From assembly GCA_039707655.1 (NCBI GenBank), contig CM077667.1, positions 57,813,628 to 57,877,627 on the forward strand: DNA of 64,000 nucleotides, written 5' to 3'. A program made the translations under genes and the position numbers. The notes beneath the pieces were generated by a model. It had not been told where the DNA came from, searched no databases, and saw nothing but the letters and a program-made list of their open reading frames with translations. Each line of letters starts with the position of its first letter. Position 1 is the stretch's first letter. Origin of the DNA: Elymus sibiricus (taxonomy: Eukaryota > Streptophyta > Magnoliopsida > Poales > Poaceae). Positions 45,746-57,747 of the stretch are shown in pieces.

Positions 45746-46522
45746 ATGCGTCCCGGTAGGCAGATCGTTCGTCTGACCTACGCGCACGAGACGACTGGGT
45801 TCCCCGCCATTCTGATCGGCCTCTTGAAGAAGCTGGGATATCGCTGGTACCCCGAGTACACTGTTTACGAGGACTACCACGAGTTCAACCAGGAACAGTA
45901 TGAGGCTGAGATGGTTATCTGGGATCGACATGACCGCTCTATCACTGAGCTGCACACCTTTCGTGGCATTGGAGTGACTGTTGAGATGGCAGTACAGGAT
46001 GCTGCCTATGCTGCTATCGTTCGTCTCCGTGCAGCGAACTCCTGTTTGGAGGACACGGCATACAGATACATCCCGTATGTCCCTGCTGGAGTTGATACTG
46101 CGGCCGACGCTGAGGTCTTGACCCCTTTCGCGTCGCAGCGTACCGACCGATCCTACACTGCTATCTGCGCCCCCTACGTGAGTCGTCGTTATGACCCACA
46201 GGTTCTGGTTCAGTACGCTGGGGTTCTGGATCGCACTGTCAGGGCTCTTAACATCGAGCTGTACGCCACTCGTGCTCGTCTGTATCAGGCTATGGAGCAC
46301 TTGTTGCCAGCAGTCCGTGCGAGGATACATCCGGAGCACATCCTTTACCCACCTCGGACTGAGTTTCCCCCAGGTCTTGAATGGCCTGAGGTTGGAGGTC
46401 ATACTCCGGCACGTGGACCTGCACTCCCGCTTAGTATGCAGGTTCTGCATCGGAGTCTACACGGGATGCAGGACCCTGCCATCGGCTTTCACAACCGGGG
46501 TCATGCACAGTTCCTCGGCTAA
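45746..46522 (+). CDS. Extra sense ORF upstream of gag, possible dsRNA-binding-like fold
   Basis: This 258-codon frame starts MRPGRQIVRLTYAHETTGFP at the first ATG after the primer-binding region and has no internal stop, unlike gag-pol beside it. Residues about 18-95 resemble a double-stranded-RNA-binding domain in layout: a helix (FPAILIGLLKKLGY), a Pro-x-Tyr strand (PEYTVYEDY), a second strand (YEAEMVIWD), then GIGVTVEMAVQDAAYAAIV, like the G-x-G-x-S/T…A…AA helix of that fold. The rest (a Tyr/Arg-rich section ending HNRGHAQFLG) is not recognised. It could be a suppressor of silencing or an RNA chaperone; both are inference. It lies 272 bases before gag. Confidence 0.65.
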   Translation: MRPGRQIVRLTYAHETTGFPAILIGLLKKLGYRWYPEYTVYEDYHEFNQEQYEAEMVIWDRHDRSITELHTFRGIGVTVEMAVQDAAYAAIVRLRAANSCLEDTAYRYIPYVPAGVDTAADAEVLTPFASQRTDRSYTAICAPYVSRRYDPQVLVQYAGVLDRTVRALNIELYATRARLYQAMEHLLPAVRARIHPEHILYPPRTEFPPGLEWPEVGGHTPARGPALPLSMQVLHRSLHGMQDPAIGFHNRGHAQFLG

Positions 46523-46794
46523 TTTCGTTGTCCCCGACGCTGATGCGTTGTTGTATCCCTCCACCGCGTGCCTGCGTGCCGCCTAGCTGTCTAGGTTAAT
46601 TTCGTGCCGGACCTATCGTCTAGTTTGTAATGAACTTATGGTTTGTAATAGACTGATGTATGGATCTGTATGTTGAAATTTGAACTACTGTGTCGTATTT
46701 ATTGCACTTCCTTCTTTGTGCAATTTACTTCATGAATGATTCATTGATTTTGCAATTACCAAATGCTAAACTACCACTGTTAAAATTTGACAAA

Positions 46795-47432
46795 ATGGTT
46801 AGGCCAGCTGGTCGTGGTCGTGGTGCGCCTGAGCCACCACCACCACCGGACTACATGGCTGGTATGATGCAGCAGTTTGAACTGAACCGCCAGTTTATGC
46901 AAGGGCTTATGGACCACTTCCCAAGGCCGAATATGAATCAGCAGCCAGCCCCAGTGACTCTGCAAGACTTCATGCGCCTCAACCCTACGACCTACCGCAG
47001 CTCAACTCAGCCGCTTGACGCAGATGACTGGCTCCGTGACATCACTTATGAGCTGGAGTCTTCAGGCGCCCCAGAGGCTAGCTATGTCACCTTTGCCTCG
47101 TACTTTCTGAAGGGCCCCGCTGCTCAATGGTGGGATAGCCACAGGCGCTCTCAGCCTGTTGGAACAATTATCACCTGGCCGGAATTCCAAGCTGCTTTCC
47201 GTGCTCGCCACATTCCTCAAGGGATGATGGACAAGAAGAAGCGTGAGTTCCGCAATCTAGTCCAGGGCAATAAGACTGTGGATGCTTATCAGCGGGAATT
47301 TCTGGATTATCTCGCTATGCTGAAGAAGACGTGGCAAATGATGCCCGTAGGCAGGAGAAGTTCCGTGAAGGCCTCCACCCAGATATCAAGCTGGCACTCC
47401 TTGCTCAAGACTTCGGTAACTTTGCCACCTAG
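46795..47432 (+). pseudogene. Chromovirus gag, first part, frameshifted
   Basis: It starts MVRPAGRGRGAPEPPPPPDY. The retrotransposon gag domain is visible: LDADDWLRDITYELE, SYFLKGPAAQWWDSHR, TWPEFQAAFRARHIPQGMMD and KKREFRNLVQGNKTVDAYQR. Near 47320 one base is missing and the frame moves to that of the downstream ORF, and TAG at 47430-47432 interrupts it. Gag would form the particle and package element RNA. Confidence 0.88.
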
Positions 47433-50400
47433 GTGAACAAGTCTATTGTTGTGGAGACGGGCCTGCAGGAATACAAAGACAACAACAAACGCAATCGTGA
47501 CATGGGCTCATCTTCAGGCTCATCTGCTCAGAAGCGCAAGATCTGGATTCCCCACAACATGTACCATGCACCGCCTCCTGCTCCGAGGCCGTCCTATGCT
47601 GCACCTCGTCTGCCTCCACCCCCTCCCAGGCAGCCGAGGCTCCCAGCTCCGCCACCACGAGCTCCTGCTCCCCCTTCTCATCCTGAGGATGGGCTGTGCT
47701 TCAAGTGTGGTCGTCCAGGACACCGTGCTAGAGAATGCAGGCAGAACCAGAATCAACTTGCACTGCCTTCCAACCAGCCCCGCAACAACAATGCCAGGCC
47801 TGCTCAGGGACGTGTTCAAGCCAACAATATTGTTCTGAATGAAGTTCAAGACCAGCCTACTACTGTGATGGGTACTCTTCTCGTCAACTCCGTACCAGCT
47901 TCTGTATTGTTTGATACAGGAGCATCGCATTCCTTTATGTCTGAAGATTTTGCATGCATGCATGACATTAAGTGTGAAGAGATGAACGTCCCAATAGTGG
48001 TAAACACCCCCGCGGGCCAATGTCGGACCTCCATTAATAGCCCCGATGTCACCATTGAAATTGAAGGGTTGGAATTCCATGCCTCCCACATAATGTTGAA
48101 GTCTTCCAATATCGATCTCATTCTCGGAATGGATTGGTTGAAGGCACATACCGCTTCCGTCGTTTGTGCCACCAAAACCGTCCACCTCCTGCATCCTTCG
48201 AATGAGATTGTCAGCTATCATGCTCATCTTGTTCGAGATGCTGAAGCCCGACTATTTGCCATGAATGCATTAAATGAATCACCTCTTGAAGGGATTGAAA
48301 ACATTCCAGTTGTCCGGGATTTCCAAGATGTTTTTCCGGAAGAACTTCCAGGGATCCCCCCTGCTAGAGCCGTTGAGTTTGTCATCGACTTGGTACCTGG
48401 TACCACTCCTATAGCCAAGCGTCCGTATAAGATGCCACCCCATGAACTCCTTGAACTTAAGCAAGAACTTGACAATTCGCTTCGTCTGGGGTTCATTCGT
48501 CCAAGTTCCTCTGCTTGGGGAGCACCTTCTCTCTTTGTCAAGAAGAAGGATGGCACGAATCGGTTGGTCCAAGATTACCGTCCCATCAACCAAGCACCGA
48601 TTCAAAACAAATATCCGCTTCCTCGGATCAATGATCTGTATGATCAACTTGCTGGATCATCAGTATTTTCTAAACTCGACTTGAGGTTGGGTTACCATCA
48701 GATCCGGGTTCGTGAAGAGGATATTCCCAAGACTGCATTTGTTACTCGCTATGGTTCATACGAGTACACCGTCATGTCCTTCGGCTTAACCAATGCTCTA
48801 GCAACCTTCTCTCGGTTGATGAATTATATTTTTATGGATTACCTCGATAAATTCGTCGTGGTTTATCTGGATGATATTCTGGTATTCTCCAAGAATAAAG
48901 AAGAGCATGCTGAACATCTTCGTCTTATACTGGAGAGGCTTCGAGAACATCAACTCTATGCTAAGTATTCAAAGTGTGAGTTCTGGATGGACGAAGTAAC
49001 CTACCTTGGTCATGTGATCTCCAAGGATGGTATTGCGGTCAACCCTGAATGAGTTCAGGCTATTCTTGACTGGACTCCCCCGAAGAATGTCAAGCAAGTC
49101 AGAAGTTTTCTCGGTCTCGCCAGCTATTGCCGTCGATTCCTCGAGAACTTCTCCAAGATTGCAAAGCCCTTAACCAATTTGCATCACAAAGGTGTTAAAT
49201 ATGAGTGGACAGAAAAATGTCAGGAGAGCTTTCAGGCACTTAAGGACAAACTGACGTCTGCCCCAGTGCTTGCTCCTCCGGATACTCGTAAGGACTTTAC
49301 CATTTACTGTGACGCTTCTCGTCAGGGAATGGGTTGTGTCCTAACGCAAGAACGCAGAGTGGTTGCTTATGCGTCCCGTCAATTGCGTCCTCATGAAGAG
49401 AACTACCCAGTTCATGACCTTGAACTTGCTGCAGTAATTCATGCACTGAAAGAGTGGCGGCAATACCTTGTTGGGAACCGATGCGAGATCTACACCGACC
49501 ACCAAAGTCTGAAGTATCTGTTTACTCAACCAGATCTGAATCTCCGTCAACAGAGATGGATGGAGCGCATAGCAGATTACAACGTGGGAATTTCTTATAC
49601 ACCTGGCAAGGCTAATGTAATGGCTGATGCCTTGAGCCGCAAGTCTTATTGCAATCACCTCCAGGTTCACAAGGTTCACCCCCTGCTTCAAGAAGAATTT
49701 CGCAAGCTGAACCTCCATATTGTTCCTCAGGGATATCTCGTTCCCCCTCCACCGGAGTTTCGCAAGATGAACCTTCGTGTTGTTAACCAGGGTTCTTTGT
49801 GTAACCTGGTTGTGGAACCAGATCTCGTGGGCAGCATCAAAACTATGCAAAACTATTGCAGTGAAGTCGAAAGGATTAAACGCTATCTGGCGGAAGGTAA
49901 ACCCTCATGCTTCACCGTGGCTGATGATGGCGCCTTGTACTTCAAGGGTTGCTTATTCGTTCCCACAAAGAAGGAAAATCTGGATGTAACTAAGAAAGTG
50001 ATGAAGGAAGCTCATGATACACCTCTGTCTATTCATCCGGGTAGTACCAAGATGTACCAGGATATCCGTCAAAGGTTCTGGTGTCCAAATATGAAGCAAG
50101 ACATTGCACGCTATGTTTCAGAATGTGACATTTGCCGTCGTATTAAAGCAGAACATCAAAAGCCTGCTGGGACTCTACAACCTATTTCTATTCCTGAATG
50201 GAAATGGGATCATGTTGAAATGGACTTCATTACTGGTTTTCCCAGGTCACAGAAAGGTAATGATGCTATTCTTGTCGTCATTGACCGGTTGTCCAAAGTT
50301 GCACATTTTCTGGCTGTCAAGGAAACTATTACTGCTAGTCAGCTGGCAGAATTATATATGTCTAGAGTGGTTTCACTCCACGGTATTCCATTGGTGATTA

Positions 50401-51268
50401 GTTCGGACCGTGGCAGTTTATTCACTTCAAGATTTTGGGCAAGTTTCCAGGAAGCTATGGGAACTCACGTGTCATTCAGCACTACTTTTCACCCTCAATC
50501 TCAGTGACAAGTTGAAAGAGTCAATCAGATTCTTGAAGACATGCTTCGAGCTTGTGTTATCTCTTTCGGCAAGAAATGGGAGGAATCTCTCCCGTATGCT
50601 GAGTTCTCCTACAACAATAGCTATCAAGCTAGTCTGAAGATGGCTCCCTTTGAAGTGTTATATGGACGTAAGTGTCGGACTCCTCTGAATTGGTCAGAAA
50701 CTGGGGAACGTACACTTATCGGTCCGGATATAATCCAACATGCCGAAGATCAAGTCCGTATTATTCATGCAAATCTGAAGGCTGCTCAGTCTCGTCAGAA
50801 GAGTCAGTATGACCGTCATCACAAAGATATGGTCTATCAACCTGGCGAAAAGGCTTATCTTCGAGTCACGCCGATGAGAGGTACACACCGTTTCGGAATC
50901 AAGAGCAAGCTGGCTCCTCGATATATTGGTCCTTTCACTGTTCTCGAAAGGCGTGAAAAGTGGCATATCAATTGGAACTACCGCCAAACCTTTCTCAGGT
51001 TCACGATGTGTTCCATGTGTCACAACTTCGTCGCTGCTTCAAGGATCCTATCCGTGTAGTGGATCATGATATGCTTGAGCTGCAACAAGACCTTTCTTAC
51101 AAGGAGCAACCAGTCCGCATTCTCGATGAAACTGAACGTCGGACTCGTCAGAAGGTTACCAGGTTCTTCAAAGTGCAATGGGCAAATCATTCTGAAGATG
51201 AATCCACTTGGGAACGCGAAGATCATCTTCGTGCAGAATACCCCGGGCTCTTTCCTTCTACTTCTTAA
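47433..51268 (+). pseudogene. Chromovirus gag C-terminus, protease, RT, RNase H, integrase, chromodomain
   Basis: Domains in order: Pro-rich linker; CCHC knuckle [14 protein letters not shown] (47698-47739); protease [10 protein letters not shown] (47911-47940); RT with [20 protein letters not shown] and the catalytic YLDD (48862-48873); RNase H with IYCDASRQGMG, DLELAAVIHA, YTDHQSLKYL and MADALSR; integrase zinc region (HPGSTKMYQDI; CDICRR); core Asp residues in EMDFITGFP and SSDRGSLF and the Glu in VERVNQ; then VFHVSQLRRC and a chromodomain-like end (RKVTRFFKVQW-type; ESTWEREDHLRAEYP, about 51130-51245). Breaks: TGA 49050-49052 after RT, TGA 50505-50507 just before the integrase Glu, and a frameshift near 50950 before the chromodomain. 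It cannot replicate by itself. Confidence 0.93.
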
Positions 51269-51289
51269 TTCTCGGGACAAGAATTCTTG

Positions 51290-51304
51290 TTAGTAGGGGA
51301 GAAT
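51290..51304 (+). promoter_or_regulatory. Chromovirus polypurine tract
   Basis: TAGTAGGGGAGAAT lies directly before the TGTGAC start of the 3' LTR. It is the plus-strand DNA primer of the element. Confidence 0.85.
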
Positions 51305-54300
51305 TGTGACACCCTGGGTTTATGCTACAAGTGATCATTGTAATTAAGCTACAGTGATGATCATGAACAGTGCCTAGTCATTTTGCCAAGTGGAGCTTGA
51401 TCAAGTTGAAGTTCAAATTCCAATTCAAATTTCATTTCAAATTGCCCTAGGATTTATGGTGGTAAATTTAAATCCTCAAACAGCATAAGTAAAATGTTGC
51501 ATAATTGTGACAAATCATAAAACAAATATTGTTGAGGAAAACAACATCACCTAGCTCATGGTGTGGACCCCACCAACCAAAACAGAAGCTAAAAGTATTT
51601 TAAAATGCATTTAAATTCAATTTGAAAATGCAGCCAGATTCCAAAAATGTTCAAACCTTTTGTGGACCTTTGGAATATTGCGAGTTAATATTTGGGCTAG
51701 GTGGCACATTTTTGCTGCAAAGAAAATGGTCTAAAATAAATAAAACAGAAGTAATTAAAAAGAAAACAGAAAAGAAAAGAAAGAAAAAGAAAAGGGGCCG
51801 TGCCACTGGGCCAAAGTGGCCACAGTGCGACCCAGCCCACTCCCACCTGCTCCCCCCCCCCTCGCTGTCGCCCCCGCCGTGGCCGAGCGCGCCTCGCTCC
51901 GGCCACCGCTCGCCACACTGACGGGAGCAGGTGGGCGGGAGGATAAGGGCGAGGTCGTCCCTCCCCCCTGGACGCCACCTTCGTCATTCCCCCCCTCCTC
52001 GCCTGGCTCTCCTCCGTCTCTCCCCTCCAAATCTCGCTCGTGCCCGCGCCGCCGTCGCCATGGCGGCCGGCTAGGTGGGGCCACCGCCTCCCATTCGCCT
52101 CGCCATCGCGTCCACAACTCCGCCGCGACGAGCTCGTCCTCATCGACCACACGCGCGAGCCCCGGGTGCCCTGCATCGCCCTCACGCCGTCGTCTTCTAC
52201 CTTCGGCCACCGCCGCTCGCCGTCGTCGATTCCGTCGCCGTCACGCCCTCCCCGAGCCCATTTTGAACGGCAACACCGCGCGGTGAGCTCCTGCTACCTC
52301 CCCCTCTCCTCCTCGCGACGAGCCGATGCTCCTGGCGCTAGTTTCCACCGGAGCCCGAACGCGCCGCCGCCTGACCTCGTCGCCGGCGCCTCTCCGGTGA
52401 CCATTTGGTCCACCCACCGCCACCGTTCGACTCCGCTCGTTGCGTAGGCTCGAGTAGCGCCCGTAGTTAGCTCGAAAGCGCCCCCGTTCGCCGCTTGCCA
52501 TCGGAGCCCGAAGCTCTGCTCCGCCGCCGGCGACGTAGCACTCGCTACGGCCCGCCGTTGCTCGCCCCGATGCCTGGAATGGATCGGCGGCTCGTCCAGC
52601 TTTCGAACGCGACCGACCGCGCGCCAAATGATGCACCGTGCGCGATTTCCGAGCTCGCCAGAGCTTTCGGCTGCGTCCGATGCTCGCCGGCGATGCTCCG
52701 GCGCCGGCCACCGACGTGGCACACCTGGGGTCCACCCCTGGGTCACTGCCAGTGGGGCCCCTGGCCCCAGTTGACTGGGTTGACCCAGTCAACTGGGCTG
52801 ACTGGGGTTGACCAGTCACTGACTGGTGGGACCCCATGCCCCTGTGTCAATGACAGGTGGGTCCCCCTGTGAGATAATTAATTAGTAACTGAATTAATTA
52901 AAATAATTAGATTAACACTAATCAGTCATTGACAGAGGGGTCCCACTGTTAATTAAACCTGTTTAGCTTAATTTAATAAACTAAAATATGCCTGTGTCTA
53001 TGACATGTGGACCCCACATGCCAGGTTCAAACAGTAACTGACATTGTTGACCTGCTGATGCAATGTTGACCTCATCAATTACTATTCTGGATAATGTTGG
53101 ATTTAATTAATTAAAATAATTCCAGAAAATCAGTAAAACTTTAGAAAATCATATCTTTTAAACTGTAAGTCAGATGAAAATAAATTATATATGAAAGTTG
53201 ATCAGAAAAATACCACGAATCCAAATATGCCATCCATTCATCTGTCACATGCCCCTAGCTATCTGAACATGCAACTTTTTGCCTGTTTCGGATAGGTGAA
53301 TAGTGCATGACATTGTTAAAATAATTTCAAATAAATTTCTAAATTAACTATCGCACCTAGATAGGCCGTAAACACCCCTAGCCCTGCGTATTGCCATGTC
53401 ATGCATCGTGTTGCATCTGTGTGCTTTATATTTATTGTTTCTTCCCCCTCTTCTCTCCGGTAGACCCCGAGGCTGACGGTGCTGCCGAGATCGACTACGC
53501 CGTTGACGTTCAGCCTTTTGCCGCAGAGCAGCAAGGCAAGCAAAACCCCCTTGAGCATTCTGATATCGCCTATTCTTCTCCCTCTTATTCTTGCATTAGA
53601 ATTTTGCTACTGTATTAGTTAGCTCCTATTCTGATGCATAGCCTGTTTTTGATGAACTGCTACTACACCTGTTATTTTATCAACTGCCTAGAATAGGTTG
53701 ATCATTGAACCCCTGAGACCCCCCCTTAGTCCCAGTTGCCCCTGCTTTCATTGACGACACCGAGGACTTGAAGACAGAAGACTCAGTCGTCATGACTGAC
53801 AAGCCGTTACCGACACATCACCACACACCCCTTAGTTGTACGACTCTGCAGCGCTACTATTGGGTACCGAGGGTGACACCTCGTGAAGTACTCATGATGC
53901 CAGTTCTGTAGTGTAGCTAGTCCGTCGTGGGTATCGAGGGTGATTCCTCCTTCACCACTCCCGACAATGTCTCTGTCGAGCAACCCCTCAAGTGTGGGAC
54001 CCTCGAGGGTGATTCCTCTAGTTCCACCTTGACGGTTTCATCGAGCGGGGACCATTGAGGGTGATTCCTCAGTTCCCGTCCTGATGATATTTTTTTACAC
54101 ACAGTTACTATGACTGGGTTACAGAAACATGTTAAGACGGGTCGGCCCCAAGGGTACCCGCGAGTGTGATATGTGGTGGGGTGCGCCGGTAAGGCACCCG
54201 AGTGTTATTGGTAGGGCGACGGACTGCATTTCATGGTTCGCGCTTGCCCCACACTAATAAATTGCTAATGGGTTGAGTATTTAATCTGAGTTGGTCGATA

Positions 54301-55482
54301 CGACCTTTAACGCACCAAACCTTCACGTGGGGAAGTTATGGGCACTCAGCGTCGTTGTATCAGCTGAAGCTCTTCGGACGTCAGCAATGGAGCGGCGCGC
54401 GCCGGATTGGACTGGACGGTGCAGCTCTTGGACTGGAGTGTACTAGGTCTGTTTCCGGCCGCCCACGCATTGTGCAGGTGCACAAAGGGTGATTGGGCCC
54501 ATGACCCCTGAGCGCATAGGATTTAGACCGGCGGGCTGGCCTCTTCGTTGAGTCTAGGTGGGGCGACAACGTGCTGTTATCCCGAGGCTGGGCATGACCC
54601 AGGAAAGTGTGTCCGGCCAGAGGTGATCAGGCGTGTTGGAGATGCGGTGCACCCCTGCAGGGAAGAACAAACTATTCGAATAGCCGTGTCCACGGTAACA
54701 GGACGATTTGGAGTTGTACTTTGACCCTATACAACTATAACTGTAATTTAATTTGAAATAAATTGTGGCTCCGGTATTGCTTCCTCGCAGGGAGTCGGGG
54801 ATGGATCTCTGGGCGTGTTTACTTAATAAAATTGCTACAACAATATGACTATATATGAGCTGCAGGTCTATTCTCTTATACTGCTGCAAGATGTTGAAGA
54901 TGCTAGTCTTCGATAGGAATAGGCCTTCTCCCTATTCTTGCTTTCTGCAGTCAGCCCAGAGATAACCCCTTTATTGATACTGATGCATAATTTAGCATAG
55001 ATCTGATGTCAGTCTTGCGAGTACTTTGGATGAGTACTCACGCTGCTTTGCTTCCTCTTTCCCCTTGATACGTTGCTGCGTTCAGACGATGGAGCCCAGG
55101 AGATGGAGTACGCCGGAGACGACTGCTACACCACCGCTGGAGCCTACTACTACGTGGAGGCTGCCCCCGATGCTCAGGAGTAGTTAGGAGGTTCCCAGGC
55201 AGGAGGCCTCGCCTCTTTCGATCCGTTGTTTATATTTGTGCTAGCCTTCTTAAGGCAAAACTTGTCTAACTTATGTCTGTACTCAGATATATTTGCTTCC
55301 GCTGACTCGTGTTTATGTCGAGCTTTGTATTCGAGCCCTCGAGGCCCCTGGCTTGTAATATGAAGCTATATGACTTTTATTTGTGTCCTTTGTTGTGTTG
55401 TGATATCAATCACTGAGTCCCTAATCTTGGTCGTACGCATTGTGTGCATGATTAGCGTACGGACAAGAATGGGGGCGTCACA
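51305..55482 (+). repeat. Chromovirus 3' LTR (4178 bp)
   Basis: A direct repeat of 41257-45420, ending GGGCGTCACA at 55482, followed by the CACGG duplication. The long ORFs inside it (51697-52872) are compositional. Confidence 0.94.
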
Positions 55483-57303
55483 CACGGAGTGCCCAAGTCC
55501 TTCTCTCCCAAATCCCACCAAAGCAACTAATGCTAGGAAGGAAAATGAGGGGAAGAACAAAGAAGAACACGAAGAACTCCAAGATCAAGATCCAAGGGGT
55601 TCCCCTCACAAAGAGGAGAAAGTGATTGGTGGAAATGTGGATCTAGATCTCCTCTCTCTTTTCCCTCAAGAACTAGCAAGAATCATTGGAGGGATTGAGA
55701 GTTAGCAAGCTCGAAGAAGGTCAACAATGGGGGAAGAACACGAGCTCAAGAGATAGGGAGCAATGGGGAAGAAGACCCCCTTTTATTGGTGGGGTAAAAT
55801 CCTACCGTTACCCCCACAGCCCGCACACAAGCGGTAGTACCGCTCAGGGGAGCGGTACTTCCGCTTAAACTCGTCCTGGAACAACAAAGCGGTAGTACCG
55901 CTCTGGAGGGAGCGGTAGTACCGCTCCGGGCGGTAGTACCGCTCATGAGGGAGCGGTACTTCCGCTCAGAAATCCCAGAAAACCGGCAGAGAAAAGGATG
56001 CGAAAGAGGCCGCGGACCCTCAGGGCGGCAGTACCGCCAGGTACTTCCGCTTAAAAAGAATAAGCGGCACTGCAGGGCGGTAGTACCGCTTAAAAAAGTT
56101 AAGAGGCACATAAGGGCGGTAGTACCGCTCCAGCGGTACTACCGCTCGGAAGAGCGGTACTTCCGCTTAAGAGCAACCAGATGGATGCAGAAAAACCAGA
56201 ACTGCCATAACTTCTGCAAATGAGCTCCGAATTGAGCAAACTCAAGCTTGTTGGATTCAGGATGACAAGAGCTATCCAACAACGAAGAAAGATGATGATG
56301 GTATAGAGATGTGAAACCTCTATCAATGAAGAACCGGCAAAAACTCCAACATCGAAAACATCATAGAAGATGCATATGGACTCCGTTTTCGATGAACTTG
56401 AGCTTGTCATGAAGCTGACCATAAGCTCAAGAAACCTCAAAGAGAAAACCAACCAAGAACCAAGAAAGATGATGATGCCAAGAATGCAATGGTTTGAGCT
56501 CTCAACGAACGATACGATCAAGCTACTCATTTGAGAGCCCCCTTGATAGTATGGCTATCTATCCTATAACCCAGTCTCTCAACTACCACTATGAGACCGG
56601 TAAAATAGAAAACCCTATCAAGGTCAAACTTTAGCCTTGCGCATAGTCCACTTGAGCTAGATGACGACGATCTTGACTTCCTCAAGATGGACCACCTTTC
56701 TTGATTGCGTTGGCTCGATGAAGACTAGTTGATTGCTCCCCCATACTCCACTATGGGTGAGCCACTCTTCGGCACATCTTCACAAATCCATTGTCACCAC
56801 AATGGATGGCAAGCTTCAAGCATGATCTCTCCGTGATGCTTCACTTGAACTTGCACACCGCAACCTTGATGACGATCACCACTTGATGTCATCCTCCATG
56901 GATTGTATGGGATCTTCTTATTGATGCTAGCCCATGGAAACATACCTAACCCCACAAAGAACACTCACAGGGAACATTGGTTAGTACACAAAGCGTAATG
57001 GACAATGCTTACCATACCATGGGATCACTTGATCCCTCTCGGTACATCTTGTACGCTTTGTGTGTTGATCAACTTGATTCACTCTTTAACTTAGTCTTGA
57101 TCAACCTTGTATCTTATCTTCTCTATGACCAATCTTTGGATAAAACCTTGAATACCACCTTGGTCACCATATAAACTCCTTGAAACCAACAGATGGACTT
57201 CAAGAAATGCCTATGGACAAATCCTTCGAATATAACTTAAGGCAACCATTAGTCCATAGGGATTGTCATCAATTACCAAAACCACATATGGGGAAATATG
57301 CTC
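55483..57303. other. Repeat C, right part
   Basis: This continues repeat C after the chromovirus. It includes the GCGGTAGTACCGC array (55831-56170), then 1.1 kb of mixed-composition sequence without a gene, and ends with the phrase GGGGAAATATGCTCTAGCA at the tnp2 junction. Confidence 0.65.
55831..56170. repeat. GCGGTAGTACCGC palindromic repeat array
   Basis: About nine copies of GCGGTAGTACCGCTC or GCGGTACTTCCGCTT occur at irregular spacing. Each is itself a near-perfect 13-base palindrome, so the array can form many small hairpins. No coding function is supported. Confidence 0.88.
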
Positions 57304-57673
57304 TAGCATCAGCGGGCTCATATGATGCCTCAGCTTCTTCTTCTTCATTCTCTTCCCCCATTGTAGTACCATCATATTCAGGACACCCAGGATAGTTGTC
57401 GTCATCCTCTTCTTCTTCATTCTCTTCCATCAGAACCCCTCTTTCTCCGTGCTTGGTCCAACAATTATAGCCGGACATGAAACCAGACGTAAACAGGTGG
57501 ACGTGAATCTGTTTTGAGCTAGACTAAGTCTTATCATTCTTACACACACCACATGGACAACACATAAAACCATCCCGCTTGTTTGCCTCAGCCGCACGCA
57601 AAAAACTCTGCACGCCATTAATGAACTGCGGAGAGCGTCGGTCATCGTACATCCATTGCCGGTTCATCTTCAT
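57304..57673 (-). pseudogene. CACTA-A tnp2 N-terminus (transposase-associated domain)
   Basis: It starts at ATG 57673 (or 57667): MNRQWMYDDRRSPQFINGVQ, then FMCCPCGVCKNDK, the Cys pattern of the transposase-associated domain that begins plant tnp2 proteins. TAG at 57524-57526 interrupts the domain. It continues SGYNCWTKHGERGVLMEENE and DNYPGCPEYDGTTMGEENEE, and is cut after Tyr-Glu-Pro-Ala-Asp by repeat C. Coding resumes at 40485 with NDLGRAIAD. With insertions the gene spans 37 kb on the - strand. Confidence 0.92.
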
Positions 57674-57747
57674 TACACAACACCGAAAAGACCAAATTAA
57701 TACAAGTTCATACACACTTATTTTCTCATAAAACAACATACAACTAT

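Larger units (their letters stand above)
41257..55482 (+). mobile_element. Gypsy chromovirus (Tekay/Del-like), 14.2 kb, with long LTRs
   Basis: It is flanked by CACGG (41252-41256 and 55483-55487). The LTRs start TGTGACACCC and end GGGCGTCACA. The primer-binding site TGGTATCAGAGC follows the 5' LTR. The Gypsy order gag-PR-RT-RH-IN is followed by a C-terminal chromodomain-like segment, so it is a chromovirus; long LTRs and this primer site fit the Tekay/Del lineage (inference). An additional sense ORF precedes gag. The two 4.17 kb LTRs look very similar apart from a few indels, while the polyprotein carries several stops and frameshifts. It is inserted in repeat C and is among the youngest layers. 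Confidence 0.94.
40486..57303. mobile_element. Unclassified LTR-like repeat C, hosting the chromovirus
   Basis: The tnp2 frame of CACTA-A breaks at 40486 (…CAAGATCATTAGC) and resumes at about 57304 (AGCATCAGCGGG), so about 2.6 kb of foreign DNA remain once the 14.2 kb chromovirus is removed. TAGC flanks both sides, short of a clean 5-bp duplication. On the - strand one end is TTTCA, an LTR-like CA end, but the other is not a clear TG. It has no coding region. It is possibly a solo LTR or a small non-autonomous element. The boundary is accurate to a few bases. Confidence 0.7.
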
